The notes beneath the pieces were generated by a model, which ran no database searches, was not told where the DNA came from, and saw only the letters and a program-made list of their open reading frames with translations. Below are positions 9,397-19,013 of a stretch of DNA of 64,000 bases, one piece after another. This DNA comes from Nitrobacter sp047149785 (GTDB lineage: Bacteria > Pseudomonadota > Alphaproteobacteria > Rhizobiales > Xanthobacteraceae). The stretch lies in NCBI RefSeq assembly GCF_047149785.1, contig NZ_BAAGBE010000001.1, positions 1,240,001 to 1,304,000 on the forward strand. The letters are read 5' to 3'. Numbering within the stretch: the stretch's first letter is position 1; each line of letters opens with the position of its first letter. The position numbers and the translations under genes are program-made.

Positions 9397-9855
9397 ATGG
9401 AGTTGTCGCCGATCAAGTTCGAGGAGATGGACATTGCCGCCATTCTCAAAACCCTTCCTCATCGTTATCCATTCCTGCTGATCGACCGGGTCATCAACAT
9501 TCGCGCCGACTACAGCGGTATCGGCGTGAAGAACGTCACGATCAACGAGCCGGCGTTCCAGGGCCACTTCCCGGAGCGGCCGGTCTATCCGGGGGTGTTG
9601 ATGATCGAGGGAATGGCGCAGACGGCGGGCGTCATCGGCATCACGTCGGTGGAAGGCACCGAGAAGCCTCGCGCGGTTTACTTCCTGACGATCGACAAGT
9701 GCAAGTTCCGCAAGCCGGTCATGCCGGGCGATATCGTCGAGTATCACATGCGCAGTATCGGTCGGCGCAAGACGATGTGGTGGTTTCACGGCGATGCGAA
9801 AGTGAATGGCGTGACCGTCGCCGAAGCCGACGTCGGCGCGATGCTGACCGACTGA
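9397..9855 (+). CDS. fabZ: 3-hydroxyacyl-ACP dehydratase FabZ
   Basis: Dehydrates beta-hydroxyacyl-ACP in fatty acid elongation; it acts on the same hydroxyacyl-ACP pool that LpxA and LpxD use. The 152-residue hot-dog-fold product has the family motifs HRYPFLLIDRV and the catalytic GHFPERPVYPGVLMIE segment, with the active-site His in GHFP. ATG 9397 lies three bases after the lpxD stop. Its stop codon overlaps the lpxA start by one base (TGATG), so the two are translationally coupled. Confidence 0.97.
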   Translation: MELSPIKFEEMDIAAILKTLPHRYPFLLIDRVINIRADYSGIGVKNVTINEPAFQGHFPERPVYPGVLMIEGMAQTAGVIGITSVEGTEKPRAVYFLTIDKCKFRKPVMPGDIVEYHMRSIGRRKTMWWFHGDAKVNGVTVAEADVGAMLTD

Positions 9856-10661
9856 TGAGCAGGATCGATCCCACAGCGCGGATTGAAAATGGCGCCGTGA
9901 TCGGGGAGGGGACCGAGATCGGGCCGTTCTGCTCGGTCGGTCCCCATGTCGTTCTCGGCGCGAACTGCCGCCTGATCTCTCATGTGTCGATCTCGGGGCA
10001 CACGACCATCGGGGCGAACTGCACGATTTATCCGTTCGCGGCGCTTGGCGGGCCGCCGCAGGACCTCGGCTATCGCAACGAGCCGACGCGCCTTGAGATC
10101 GGGGAGGGCTGTACGATCCGCGAAAGCGTGACGATGAACGTCGGCACCCCCAAGGATGCCGGCGTGACCCGCGTCGGCGCGCGCGGGTTCTTCATGAGTT
10201 ACAGTCATGTCGGCCACGACTGCCAGGTCGGCAGCGACGTCATCTTCGCCAACTCGGCGACTTTGGGCGGCCACTGCAGGATCGGAGATTTCGTCTATAT
10301 CGGCGGGCTCTCCGCGGTGCATCAGTTCGCGCGGATCGGCACGCAGGCCATGATCGGCGGCCTCACCGGCATTCGCGGCGATGTCATTCCTTATGGCTTC
10401 GTCAACGGCCAGCACGGGCATCTTGAGGGCCTCAATGTCGTCGGCATGAAGCGCCGCAAGTTCACCCGCGAGCGTCTCGTCAAAGTCAGATCCTTCTATC
10501 AGGACCTGTTCTGCGGACCGGGTCTGTTCGCAGACCGCCTCGGGCGCGTTCGATCTCGAGCGTCGGACGATCCCGCCATTGCGGAGATCCTGGCCTTTAT
10601 TGGCGAGGACAAGCATCGTCCTCTATGCTTGCCGGAGGGCGGTGCAACCAGGCCCGCATAG
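9855..10661 (+). CDS. lpxA: UDP-N-acetylglucosamine O-acyltransferase
   Basis: First enzyme of lipid A synthesis, acylating the 3-OH of UDP-GlcNAc from hydroxyacyl-ACP. The product is 268 residues with left-handed beta-helix repeats from the N-terminus (MSRIDPTARIENGAVIGEGT). The catalytic His lies in MSYSHVGHDC, and the C-terminal helical part contains GLNVVGMKRRKF. ATG 9855 shares its A with the TGA of fabZ. The frame is open far upstream in fabZ, but the beta-helix begins exactly at this ATG. Confidence 0.97.
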   Translation: MSRIDPTARIENGAVIGEGTEIGPFCSVGPHVVLGANCRLISHVSISGHTTIGANCTIYPFAALGGPPQDLGYRNEPTRLEIGEGCTIRESVTMNVGTPKDAGVTRVGARGFFMSYSHVGHDCQVGSDVIFANSATLGGHCRIGDFVYIGGLSAVHQFARIGTQAMIGGLTGIRGDVIPYGFVNGQHGHLEGLNVVGMKRRKFTRERLVKVRSFYQDLFCGPGLFADRLGRVRSRASDDPAIAEILAFIGEDKHRPLCLPEGGATRPA

Positions 10662-10683
10662 CGGAAGCCACCGGGGGCGAGCC

Positions 10684-11556
10684 ATGACTGATCTAGCCAT
10701 GACTGATCGCGTTTCGGATATTTCGTCGCCGGTCGGCTTGATAGCCGGAGGCGGAGCGCTGCCGTTCGCAGTTGCGGATTCGCTGTTGGCGCGAGGCATC
10801 GAACCGGTTTTTTTCGCGTTGAAGGGCGTTTGCGATCCGGAGAAGGTGTCGCGGTTCCGGCATCACTGGATCGCGGTCGGCCAGATCGGCAACGCCGAAC
10901 GTCTGCTGCGCGCGGAAAACTGCCGCGATCTGGTGTTCATCGGAACGCTGGTTCGTCCGGCGCTTTCCGAAATACGCCTCGATTGGGGTACCGTTCGGGC
11001 ACTTGCTCATGTTCTGGCGGCGTTCCGCGGCGGCGACGATCATTTGCTGTCGGGAATCGGCCGCATCCTCGAGCGCGACGGCTTTCGCATGGTCGGCATC
11101 AAGGATGTCGCGCCGGATTTGCTGATGCCCGCGGGATGCCTCACCGGAAAAGCGCCGGATCAATCGGCGCAGGCCGACATCGCGAAAGGTCAAGAGGTGC
11201 TGCGCGCGTTGAGTCCGTTTGATATCGGGCAGGCCGTCGTGGTGATCGACGGTCATGTGGTCGGCGTTGAAGGCATCGAGGGAACGGACGCGCTGTTGGC
11301 TCGTATTGCTCAGCTTCGCGCGGAGGGCCGCATCCGCGCCAGAACCGCGCGCGGCGTTCTGGTGAAAATGCCGAAGGCGGGGCAGGATCTGCGCTACGAT
11401 CTGCCGACGCTGGGTCCGCGCACCGTCGAGAACGCGGCCGCCGCCGGACTTGCGGGCGTCGCGGTTGTTGCCGGCGATACGCTCGTCGCCGAACCGCAGG
11501 CGCTGATCGGTGCGGCCGATGCGTCCGGCGTGTTCGTTGTCGGGCTGTCCGCGTAA
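10684..11556 (+). CDS. lpxI: UDP-2,3-diacylglucosamine pyrophosphatase LpxI
   Basis: LpxI hydrolyses UDP-2,3-diacylglucosamine to lipid X and UMP. It is the alphaproteobacterial replacement for the unrelated LpxH. The 290-residue product has the DUF1009 layout: N-terminal GLIAGGGALPFAVADS, then KDVAPDLLMPAG and a C-terminal domain with VLVKMPKAGQDLRYDLPTLG. A GGGGGCGAG element precedes ATG 10684. The first codons are duplicated (ATGACTGATCTAGCC, then ATGACTGATCGC), so ATG 10699 is an alternative start. Its TAA overlaps the lpxB ATG by one base. Confidence 0.94.
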   Translation: MTDLAMTDRVSDISSPVGLIAGGGALPFAVADSLLARGIEPVFFALKGVCDPEKVSRFRHHWIAVGQIGNAERLLRAENCRDLVFIGTLVRPALSEIRLDWGTVRALAHVLAAFRGGDDHLLSGIGRILERDGFRMVGIKDVAPDLLMPAGCLTGKAPDQSAQADIAKGQEVLRALSPFDIGQAVVVIDGHVVGVEGIEGTDALLARIAQLRAEGRIRARTARGVLVKMPKAGQDLRYDLPTLGPRTVENAAAAGLAGVAVVAGDTLVAEPQALIGAADASGVFVVGLSA

Positions 11557-12731
11557 TGCCCGACGAGACAGCCGCAAATAACTCCCGAAGGATATTTCTG
11601 ATCGCGACGGAAGAATCGGGCGACCGCCTCGGTGCCAGCCTGATAAAAGCGCTGCGGCTGCGGCTCGATGACGCCGTCCGATTTGAAGGCGTCGGCGGTC
11701 GGGCGATGGCGCGCGAGGGCTTGGTATCATTGTTCCCTATCGAGGATCTGTCGATCATGGGATTCGCGGCCATTCCGAAGCAGCTTCCGGCAATCCTGCG
11801 CCGCATTCGCGAGACCGCCGATGCCGTGATCGCAGCCGCGCCGGACATGCTCGTCATCATCGACAGTCCCGACTTCACCCACCGCGTCGCGCGGCGGGTG
11901 CGCGCGCGGTGTCCCGTTTTGCCGATCGTGGATTACGTTTCGCCTTCGGTCTGGGCCTGGCGTCCCGGGCGGGCGAAGGCGATGCGAAGCTACGTGGATC
12001 ACGTGCTGGCGCTGCTGCCGTTCGAGCCCGAAGCATATCGCAGGCTCGGAGGTCCGCCCTGCACTTATGTGGGGCATCCGCTGATCGAGCAGGCCGGACT
12101 GCTGCGGCCGGACGCACAGGAACTGCGGCGGCGCGATGCGGCGCCTCCGGTGCTTCTGGTGTTGCCCGGAAGCCGGCGCAGCGAGATCCGCCATCACATG
12201 CCCGTCTTCGGTGAGGCCCTCCGGGTCTTGCGGCAGAGCATTCCCGAGATCGATGTGATTTTGCCGACGATGCCGCATCTTGTCGACGCGATCACTAAAG
12301 CCGTCGCGGGCTGGCCGCTTCAGCCGCGGATCGTGGTCGGCGAGGATGACAAGCGCGCCGCCTTCCGCGCTGCCCGCGCCGCGCTCGCTAAATCCGGCAC
12401 GGTCACGCTGGAACTTGCGCTTGCCGGCGTCCCGATGATCGCCGCCTACAAGGGCGGCGCGGTGGAGGCCTGGATCGCGCAGCGCGTGATCCGCGTCCCC
12501 TCGGTGATTCTTGCAAATCTCGTGATCGGTGAAAACGTCATCCCCGAATTTCTTCAAAAGAATTGCGTGCCGGATACGCTCGCTGCGGGGTTGGGTGAGG
12601 TTTTGCGTGACACGCCGCTGCGGCGTCGTCAGATCGAGGCTTTTGCCAGGCTCGATGCGATCATGGCGACAGATAACCAGCCGCCGAGTTCGCGAGCCGC
12701 TGACGCGGCGCTGGCGGTATTCCGGCGGTAA
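11556..12731 (+). CDS. lpxB: Lipid-A-disaccharide synthase
   Basis: GT-B glycosyltransferase (family GT19) that joins UDP-2,3-diacylglucosamine and lipid X into the lipid A disaccharide at the inner membrane. The 391-residue product has the N-terminal EESGDRLGASL block, the PSVWAWRPGRAKAM motif, and the C-terminal nucleotide-binding region with PGSRRSEI and SGTVTLELALAGVPMI. It overlaps lpxI by one base, is the last gene of the cluster, and ends eight bases from a convergent gene. Confidence 0.97.
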   Translation: MPDETAANNSRRIFLIATEESGDRLGASLIKALRLRLDDAVRFEGVGGRAMAREGLVSLFPIEDLSIMGFAAIPKQLPAILRRIRETADAVIAAAPDMLVIIDSPDFTHRVARRVRARCPVLPIVDYVSPSVWAWRPGRAKAMRSYVDHVLALLPFEPEAYRRLGGPPCTYVGHPLIEQAGLLRPDAQELRRRDAAPPVLLVLPGSRRSEIRHHMPVFGEALRVLRQSIPEIDVILPTMPHLVDAITKAVAGWPLQPRIVVGEDDKRAAFRAARAALAKSGTVTLELALAGVPMIAAYKGGAVEAWIAQRVIRVPSVILANLVIGENVIPEFLQKNCVPDTLAAGLGEVLRDTPLRRRQIEAFARLDAIMATDNQPPSSRAADAALAVFRR

Positions 12732-12739
12732 CGCTGCAA

Positions 12740-13948
12740 TTACCTCTGCAACGCGCCGTCACGCACGATGCACTTGCCGTAGCGGTATACCGTCCGTGGT
12801 TTCGGCACCGCGACCACCGCTTCGGGAATGTGTGCGGCCTTCACCACCACGAAATTGGCGGGGGCGCCGATTTTCAGGCCGTAATCTGTAATGCCGAGCG
12901 CCCTGGCGCCGTTGGCCGTCACGATCTCGAACGCTGCTTCCAGCTCATCGTCGGTGAAGAAACCGGAACGGTATCCGATCATCATGGCGCGCCCGAGCAT
13001 GTCGCCGTCGCCATACGGCCACCAGCTATCCCGGATGTTGTCGCTGCCGGAGAACACCGTAACGCCGGCCTCGCGCAGCATCAGCACCGGCGGGAAGGCG
13101 CGGGCGCCGGGGGCATTGGTCATGATGGCGACGCCGGCTTCGGCGAGAATGTCGGCGATGCGCCGGAGCGTGCCGGCGGGAATATCGCCGAGACCGTAGG
13201 CATGGCTGATCGCAACCTTGCCCCGCATGCCGAGCGCGCGGGTGCGCGCGGCGATCTCCTCGATCGAGAAAACACCCATCATATCCGGTTCATGAAGGTG
13301 AATATCGACGGGCACGCCGCGCTTTTCGGCGATCCCGAAAACGACATCGAGATGCCCCTTCACATCGCGGTCTAACGACGCGGGATCGAGGCCGCCGATC
13401 ACGTCCGCGCCGTGATCGAACGCCGCATCGAGCAACTCCGTCGTTCCGGGACAGGTGAGAATCCCGCTCTGCGGGAAGGCGACGATCTGGATATTGATGA
13501 GATCGCGATATTGCTCACGCACGGCGGCGATCGTATCGAGCGATTTCAGGCCGACGCTGGCGTCGACCATGACATGGCTGCGCATTTCGGCAGAGCCGTT
13601 GGCGATGCACAGCTCGAGCTGGTTGCGCGCACGCTGGTCCATCGGCGCCGCGACGGCCATGTTGCGGTGCTGAATAGCCACGCGCTCGCGCACGTCGAAA
13701 CCGGCAGTGCAGGGCACATGCGGCTGCCAGGCAACTCCATAGAAACTGGTATCGAGATGAATGTGGCCTTCCACGAAACCGGGCAGCGCAAGCGCTCCTT
13801 CGAGATCGATCATGGTCGTTGCCGGCGTGGCCTCCGCGCCGGATCCGACCGCCGTGATATGGCCACCGGAAACAGCGATTGCGGCGGAGGTGCCGTCACC
13901 CAGCCGGAGGTTGCGAAACAGGACGTCTGGCGTCGGTCCCTGGGACAT
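12740..13948 (-). CDS. Cytosine-deaminase-like amidohydrolase
   Basis: A 402-residue metal-dependent hydrolase of the amidohydrolase superfamily, closest in motif pattern to cytosine deaminase (CodA) and N-isopropylammelide hydrolase (AtzC) type proteins. Visible metal and active-site motifs in order are HIHLDTSFYG, HLHEPDMMG, ISHAYGLG and SGSDNIRDSWWPYG. It has the usual N- and C-terminal beta-sandwich strands (LEGALALPGFVEGHIHLD; PANFVVVKA). A strong AAGGGGG ribosome binding site precedes ATG 13948. The substrate cannot be fixed from sequence; cytosine or a related heterocycle is an inference. It lies downstream of gltA on the same strand, with a 110-base gap. Confidence 0.8.
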   Translation of the reverse strand: MSQGPTPDVLFRNLRLGDGTSAAIAVSGGHITAVGSGAEATPATTMIDLEGALALPGFVEGHIHLDTSFYGVAWQPHVPCTAGFDVRERVAIQHRNMAVAAPMDQRARNQLELCIANGSAEMRSHVMVDASVGLKSLDTIAAVREQYRDLINIQIVAFPQSGILTCPGTTELLDAAFDHGADVIGGLDPASLDRDVKGHLDVVFGIAEKRGVPVDIHLHEPDMMGVFSIEEIAARTRALGMRGKVAISHAYGLGDIPAGTLRRIADILAEAGVAIMTNAPGARAFPPVLMLREAGVTVFSGSDNIRDSWWPYGDGDMLGRAMMIGYRSGFFTDDELEAAFEIVTANGARALGITDYGLKIGAPANFVVVKAAHIPEAVVAVPKPRTVYRYGKCIVRDGALQR

Positions 13949-14058
13949 CGCTCGACCCCCTTTTTATTGCAATAGCCTTATGCACGACAAGCAAAGGGTC
14001 GGATTCGGCAATGGATCAGGCTCCGTCTCTGTTTCGCATAACCCGTTCCCGCCGCTCG

Positions 14059-15360
14059 CTACTTTCGATCGTCCATGTCGACGTAATCGCGGCGCGTGGC
14101 GCCGGTATAAAGCTGTCGCGGGCGGCCGATCTTTTGATGGGGATCCTCGATCATCTCGCTCCACTGGCTGATCCAGCCGACGGTTCGCGCGACCGCGAAC
14201 AGAACGGTGAACATCGAGGTCGGGAAGCCCATCGCTTTCAGCGTGATGCCGGAATAGAAATCGACGTTCGGATACAGCTTGCGATCGATGAAATACTGAT
14301 CGTTCAGGGCGATCTTCTCAAGCTCGATGGCGACCTTGAGCATCGGATCGTCGCCGTGGCCGGTCTCGTTGAGCACCGCGTGACACATCTTCTGCATGAT
14401 CTTTGCGCGCGGATCGTAATTCTTGTAGACGCGATGACCAAAGCCCATCAGGCGGACGTCGCTGTTCTTGTCCTTCACCCTGTTTATGAAGTCCGGAATC
14501 TTGTCGACCGTGCCGATGTCGGAAAGCATCGCCAGCGCCGCCTCGTTGGCGCCGCCATGCGCCGGTCCCCAAAGGCATGCGATGCCGGCGGCGATACACG
14601 CGAACGGGTTTGCGCCCGACGAACCGGCGATGCGCACGGTCGACGTCGAGGCGTTCTGTTCGTGATCGGCATGCAGAATGAAGATCTTGTCGAGAGCGCC
14701 CGCCAGGACGGGATTGATCTCGTAGTCTTCGCACGGCACGGCGAAACACATGTAGAGGAAGTTCTCGGTAAAGCTCAGTGAATTTTTCGGATACATGAAC
14801 GGCTGGCCGATGGTGTATTTGTAGGCCATCGCAGCCAGCGTCGGAATCTTCGCGATCATGCGCATCGATGCGATCACGCGTTGCTGGGAGTCGTTGATGT
14901 CGGTGGAGTCGTGATAGAAGGCGGCGAGCGCGCCGACCGCAGCGACCATGACCGCCATGGGGTGAGCGTCGCGGCGGAAGCTCTGGAAGAACCGCGTCAT
15001 TTGCTCGTGGACCATGGTGTGGTGAATGACGCGCTGATCGAAGTCGCGCTTCTGCGACCTGGTGGGCAGTTCGCCGTAGAGCAGCAGATAGCAGGTCTCG
15101 AGAAAATCGCCTTTCTCCGCGAGTTGCTCGATCGGATAACCGCGATATTCGAGAACGCCGGCGTCGCCGTCGATATAGGTGATCTTGGACTGGCAGCTTG
15201 CGGTGGACGTGAAGGCTGGATCGTAAGTGAACAGCCCCGCCTGCGCATAGAGTCTGCCGATATCGATGACATCGGGTCCCACCGTGCCGCTCAAAACGGG
15301 AAACTCGTAGGTCTTGTCATCGACCGTCAGCGTTGCGTTTTTTGTGCTTGTTGCGTTCAT
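14059..15360 (-). CDS. gltA: Citrate synthase (type II)
   Basis: Condenses acetyl-CoA with oxaloacetate in the first TCA-cycle step. The 433-residue product has the length of hexameric bacterial citrate synthases. Catalytic residues are visible in ILHADHEQN, the active-site His block GPAHGGANE and the catalytic Asp in PNVDFYSGI; GFGHRVYKNYDPRA is also diagnostic. ATG is at 15360. The 146-base gap to gltX probably holds its promoter. Acetyl-CoA for it would come from the PDH complex encoded elsewhere in this window. Confidence 0.97.
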   Translation of the reverse strand: MNATSTKNATLTVDDKTYEFPVLSGTVGPDVIDIGRLYAQAGLFTYDPAFTSTASCQSKITYIDGDAGVLEYRGYPIEQLAEKGDFLETCYLLLYGELPTRSQKRDFDQRVIHHTMVHEQMTRFFQSFRRDAHPMAVMVAAVGALAAFYHDSTDINDSQQRVIASMRMIAKIPTLAAMAYKYTIGQPFMYPKNSLSFTENFLYMCFAVPCEDYEINPVLAGALDKIFILHADHEQNASTSTVRIAGSSGANPFACIAAGIACLWGPAHGGANEAALAMLSDIGTVDKIPDFINRVKDKNSDVRLMGFGHRVYKNYDPRAKIMQKMCHAVLNETGHGDDPMLKVAIELEKIALNDQYFIDRKLYPNVDFYSGITLKAMGFPTSMFTVLFAVARTVGWISQWSEMIEDPHQKIGRPRQLYTGATRRDYVDMDDRK

Positions 15361-15506
15361 CGCGAAGCCCCCCGATCAGATCGTTGCGGGCCGCCTAGTT
15401 CTCTCGATGAGATAGTGAGACTAGCCGGTCATTCCAGAAGCGCCGCGCAATGGGTATCGTATTGCAGTGTGCACCGCAAGATCGCGAAAACAGTGGTGAT
15501 TCGGCA

Positions 15507-16931
15507 TTACGGAGAGCTTTGATCGCCAAGCCGAGCCAGACACGTCTCCCTTCCGAGCACGGCCAGCACGTCGAATATGCCTGGCGAGGTCGTTCGTCCC
15601 GTCAAGGCGATTCGAAGCGGTTGCGCGATGGCGCCGAGCTTCAGGTTATTTTGCTCCGCGAATGTCCGCATTGCAGCTTCGGTGGTTTCCGCGCTCCATG
15701 ACGCGACCGACTCAAGCGTCGCGCGCAGCCTGCCGATCAGCGCGCGTGTTTCCGGCGTTAGCAACGCGGCGGCTTTGGCGTCCAGCGTCAACGGTCGATC
15801 TGCGAAGATAAACCCGGCGCTGTCGATCAACTCGATCAGGGTTTTGGCGCGCTCCTTGAGTCCGGGCATCGCGCGCAGCAGTTGATCGCGTGTGGCGTCG
15901 TTGAGTTTCGGTTTGAGGCCCGCTCCGCGAGGGACGTAATCGAGCGCGTCCTCGAACAGGGACACCAGCGCGCGATCGTCGCAATTGCGGATATAATGAC
16001 CGTTGAGATTTTCGAGTTTGACGAAATCGAAGCGCGCCGCGGATCGCCCGATCGCGGAGAGGTCGAATGCGTCGATCATCTCCTGCGTGGAGAAAATCTC
16101 CTGATCGCCATGGCTCCAGCCGAGTCGCACCAGATAGTTGCGCAGCGCCGACGGCAGGTAGCCCATGGCGCGGTAGGCATCTACCCCCAGCGCGCCGTGA
16201 CGCTTTGAGAGCTTCGATCCGTCGGGACCGTGGATGAGGGGAATATGGGCCATCGTGGGGAGAGTCCATCCGAGCGTATCGTAGATCTGCTTCTGGCGGG
16301 CGGCGTTGATCAGGTGATCGTCGCCGCGAATGATGTGCGTCACTCCCATATCGTGATCGTCGGCCACGACCGCGAGCATATAGGTCGGAGTGCCGTCGCC
16401 CCGCAGCAGCACCAGATCGTCGAGGTTCTCGTTCTGCCAGGCAACGCGTCCCTGAACCCGGTCTTCGATCACGGTTTCGCCGGTCAGGGGCGCCTTGAGG
16501 CGGATGGTGGGCTTGACGTCCGGCCGCGCTTCGGACGGATCGCGGTCGCGCCAGCGGCCATCGTAGAGCCTGGCGCGGCCCTCGGCGCGCGCCTTCTCCC
16601 GCATTTCGGCCAGCTCTTCCGGCGTCGCATAGCAGCGGTAAGCCTTGCCTTCGGCGAGCAACCGCTCAGCGATGTCGCGATGCCGCGCGGCGCGGGAAAA
16701 CTGGTACACGACATCGTCGTCCCACGTGATTCCCAGCCATTTGAGCCCGTCGAGGATCGCCTCGATCGCGGCCGTGGTGGAGCGCGCGCGATCGGTGTCC
16801 TCGATCCGAAGCAGCATCTTGCCGCCATGCTTGCGCGCGTAGAGCCAATTGAACAGCGCGGTTCGCGCGCCTCCGATGTGCAGAAAGCCGGTCGGTGATG
16901 GCGCGAAGCGGGTGACGACGGGTGCGGTCAT
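15507..16931 (-). CDS. gltX: Glutamate--tRNA ligase
   Basis: Class I aminoacyl-tRNA synthetase that charges tRNA-Glu; non-discriminating forms also charge tRNA-Gln. The 474-residue product carries the HIGH-type motif HIGG (18-21) in RFAPSPTGFLHIGGART and the KMSKS-type motif KLSKR (240-244), followed by an anticodon-binding helical domain. The start is ATG 16931. It is divergent from glnS, with a 163-base shared upstream region. The coexistence with glnS makes the tRNA-Gln charging route ambiguous. Confidence 0.96.
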   Translation of the reverse strand: MTAPVVTRFAPSPTGFLHIGGARTALFNWLYARKHGGKMLLRIEDTDRARSTTAAIEAILDGLKWLGITWDDDVVYQFSRAARHRDIAERLLAEGKAYRCYATPEELAEMREKARAEGRARLYDGRWRDRDPSEARPDVKPTIRLKAPLTGETVIEDRVQGRVAWQNENLDDLVLLRGDGTPTYMLAVVADDHDMGVTHIIRGDDHLINAARQKQIYDTLGWTLPTMAHIPLIHGPDGSKLSKRHGALGVDAYRAMGYLPSALRNYLVRLGWSHGDQEIFSTQEMIDAFDLSAIGRSAARFDFVKLENLNGHYIRNCDDRALVSLFEDALDYVPRGAGLKPKLNDATRDQLLRAMPGLKERAKTLIELIDSAGFIFADRPLTLDAKAAALLTPETRALIGRLRATLESVASWSAETTEAAMRTFAEQNNLKLGAIAQPLRIALTGRTTSPGIFDVLAVLGRETCLARLGDQSSP

Positions 16932-17094
16932 TTTTCACGGATCTGACGTGTTGGAGACGGTATCGGCGGGCCTTTATCACACCCGGGAATCGCATGAAAG
17001 GCTGCGAGCCGCGGCCGTTCCCGCAAACCGCGGCATTCGGCCCTTGGCGGCGGTTCGCGGATTTGGCACATAGGCGCAGCTTGAAAGGCACACA

Positions 17095-18774
17095 ATGACC
17101 GACGAATCGACTGCGGAAGCGGGCCGGGATTTCATACGCGATATCGTGGCGGCCGATCTCGTCTCCGGAAAGCACAGGAGCATCGTCACCCGGTTTCCGC
17201 CGGAGCCGAACGGCTACCTGCATCTGGGGCACGCCAAATCGATCTGCCTCAATTTCGGCATTGCCGAGGAGTTCGGCGGCCGCTGCAACCTTCGCTTCGA
17301 CGACACCAATCCGACCCGGGAAGAACAGGAATACATCGACGCCATCCAGCGCGACGTGCGCTGGCTGGGCTTCGACTGGGGCGACGGCTTGCACTACGCC
17401 TCGGACTATTTCGAGCAGCTTTACGCCTGGGCGCAGCACCTCATTCACGCGGGCAAGGCCTATGTCGACGACCAGTCGCAGGAGGAAATCCGCCTGGCGC
17501 GCGGCACGCTGACCGAGCCCGGCAGGAACAGTCCGTTCCGCGACAGGCCGGTCGATGAAAATCTCGACCTGTTCGCGCGGATGCGGGCCGGCGAATTTCC
17601 CGACGGCGCACGGGTTCTGCGCGCCAGGATCGATATGGCGTCGGGCAACATCAACCTGCGCGATCCGGTGCTGTACCGCATCCTGCACGCGTCCCATCCG
17701 CGCACCGGAACGGCGTGGAACATCTATCCCAGCTACGATTTCGCTCACGGGCAATCGGATTCGATCGAGCACATCACGCATTCGATCTGCACGCTTGAGT
17801 TCGAGGATCACCGTCCGCTCTATGACTGGTTCCTCGACAATCTGCCGGTGCCGTCGCGGCCGCACCAGTACGAATTCGCCCGGCTCAACGTCACGCATAC
17901 GCTTCTGTCCAAGCGCGTGCTGACGGAACTCGTTCGCGGTGGTCATGTCTCCGGCTGGGATGATCCCCGCATGCCGACGCTTGCGGGCCTGCAACGTCGC
18001 GGTGTGCCGGCCGAAGCGCTGCGCGAGTTCATCAAGCGGATCGGCGTCGCCAAGGCCAACAGCAGCGTCGACATCGGGATGTTCGAGTTCGCGGTCCGCG
18101 AGACGCTGAACAGGAGCGCGCTGCGCCGCATGGCCGTCTTGCGTCCGCTCAAGGTGGTGATCGAGAACTATCCGGACGGCGAGAGCGAGGAGCTTGAGGC
18201 GGTCAATCATCCGGACGATCCATCGCAGGGAACGCGACGAATCCGCTTCGGGCGCGAGCTTTATATCGAGCGGGATGATTTCATGGAAAATCCGCCGAAG
18301 AAGTTCTTCCGCCTGTCGCCGGGCAGCGAGGTGCGGTTGCGCTATGCCTATTTCATCACCTGCCGCGAAGCGATCAAGAATGCGGCGGGCGAAGTCGTCG
18401 AACTCCGCTGCACCTACGATCCCGCGACCAGAGGAGGTAACGCGCCCGACGGCCGCAAGGTGAAGGCCACCATGCATTGGGTCAGCGCGGCCGATGCGGT
18501 GCCGGCCGAGGTCCGGCTCTACGGTCATCTGTTTGCGGCTGCGCAGCCTGACGCCGCGAACTTCGCATCCGAACTCAATCCGCAATCGCTTGAGACGCTG
18601 TCCGGCTGCATGGTCGAGCCCGCGCTGGCCGGCGACAATGCGGAGGACGCGGTGCAATTCGAGCGGCAGGGCTATTTCTGCCGCGATCCGGATTCATCGC
18701 CCGGCCATCTCGTGTTCAACCGGACGGTCGGCCTGCGCGACACCTGGGCCAAGGTCGCAGCAGTCGGCTCCTGA
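17095..18774 (+). CDS. glnS: Glutamine--tRNA ligase
   Basis: Class I synthetase that charges tRNA-Gln directly. The 559-residue product has the GlnRS form of the first motif, PPEPNGYLHLGHAKS (HLGH at 43-46), LRFDDTNP, and the KMSKS-equivalent LSKRVL. Two C-terminal beta-barrel anticodon-binding domains follow. GlnRS is present only in some bacteria, since many Alphaproteobacteria use GatCAB amidation instead. An origin by ancient transfer is plausible but not shown here. ATG 17095 is preceded by GAAAGG. Confidence 0.95.
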   Translation: MTDESTAEAGRDFIRDIVAADLVSGKHRSIVTRFPPEPNGYLHLGHAKSICLNFGIAEEFGGRCNLRFDDTNPTREEQEYIDAIQRDVRWLGFDWGDGLHYASDYFEQLYAWAQHLIHAGKAYVDDQSQEEIRLARGTLTEPGRNSPFRDRPVDENLDLFARMRAGEFPDGARVLRARIDMASGNINLRDPVLYRILHASHPRTGTAWNIYPSYDFAHGQSDSIEHITHSICTLEFEDHRPLYDWFLDNLPVPSRPHQYEFARLNVTHTLLSKRVLTELVRGGHVSGWDDPRMPTLAGLQRRGVPAEALREFIKRIGVAKANSSVDIGMFEFAVRETLNRSALRRMAVLRPLKVVIENYPDGESEELEAVNHPDDPSQGTRRIRFGRELYIERDDFMENPPKKFFRLSPGSEVRLRYAYFITCREAIKNAAGEVVELRCTYDPATRGGNAPDGRKVKATMHWVSAADAVPAEVRLYGHLFAAAQPDAANFASELNPQSLETLSGCMVEPALAGDNAEDAVQFERQGYFCRDPDSSPGHLVFNRTVGLRDTWAKVAAVGS

Positions 18775-18854
18775 TTTCGCCGGTATTGCGTATCCGTTCC
18801 ACTGTTCCTTGCGCGCTCTCTTCCGCTAGCGCGTTGATGAGGTTTGATTGAATT

Positions 18855-18943
18855 GTCATGCCCGGCTTTATGCCGGGCATCCACGTCTTGAAGCGTGAAC
18901 CGGTTCAAAGACGTGGATGGCCGGGACAAGCCCGGCCGTGACG
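18855..18943. repeat. Large palindromic (REP-like) intergenic repeat
   Basis: Two hairpins lie inside a longer palindrome. ATGCCCGGC/GCCGGGCAT is at 18858-18880 and GGCCGGG/CCCGGCC at 18919-18936. They flank the arms ATCCACGTCTTGAA (18879-18892) and TTCAAAGACGTGGAT (18904-18918), with outermost GTCA/TGAC. It sits in the 239-base gap between glnS and comEC and could fold into a cruciform. The same family recurs at 43938-44100. The rest of the gap shows nothing else. Confidence 0.85.
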
Positions 18944-19013
18944 CGTCGAAACGCTTCATCGTCAACTCATCCTGTTCTAGCATTGCCCCGAGGGTGCAAG
19001 GGGTGGTGGCCGG

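Noticed and set aside
16666..18657. 663-codon minus-strand open frame
   Set aside because: It is antisense to glnS and overlaps gltX in another frame; no domain is visible.
18855..18943. Possible CRISPR or tRNA-like fold
   Set aside because: There are no regularly spaced direct repeats and no tRNA arms. The structure is explained by nested inverted repeats.
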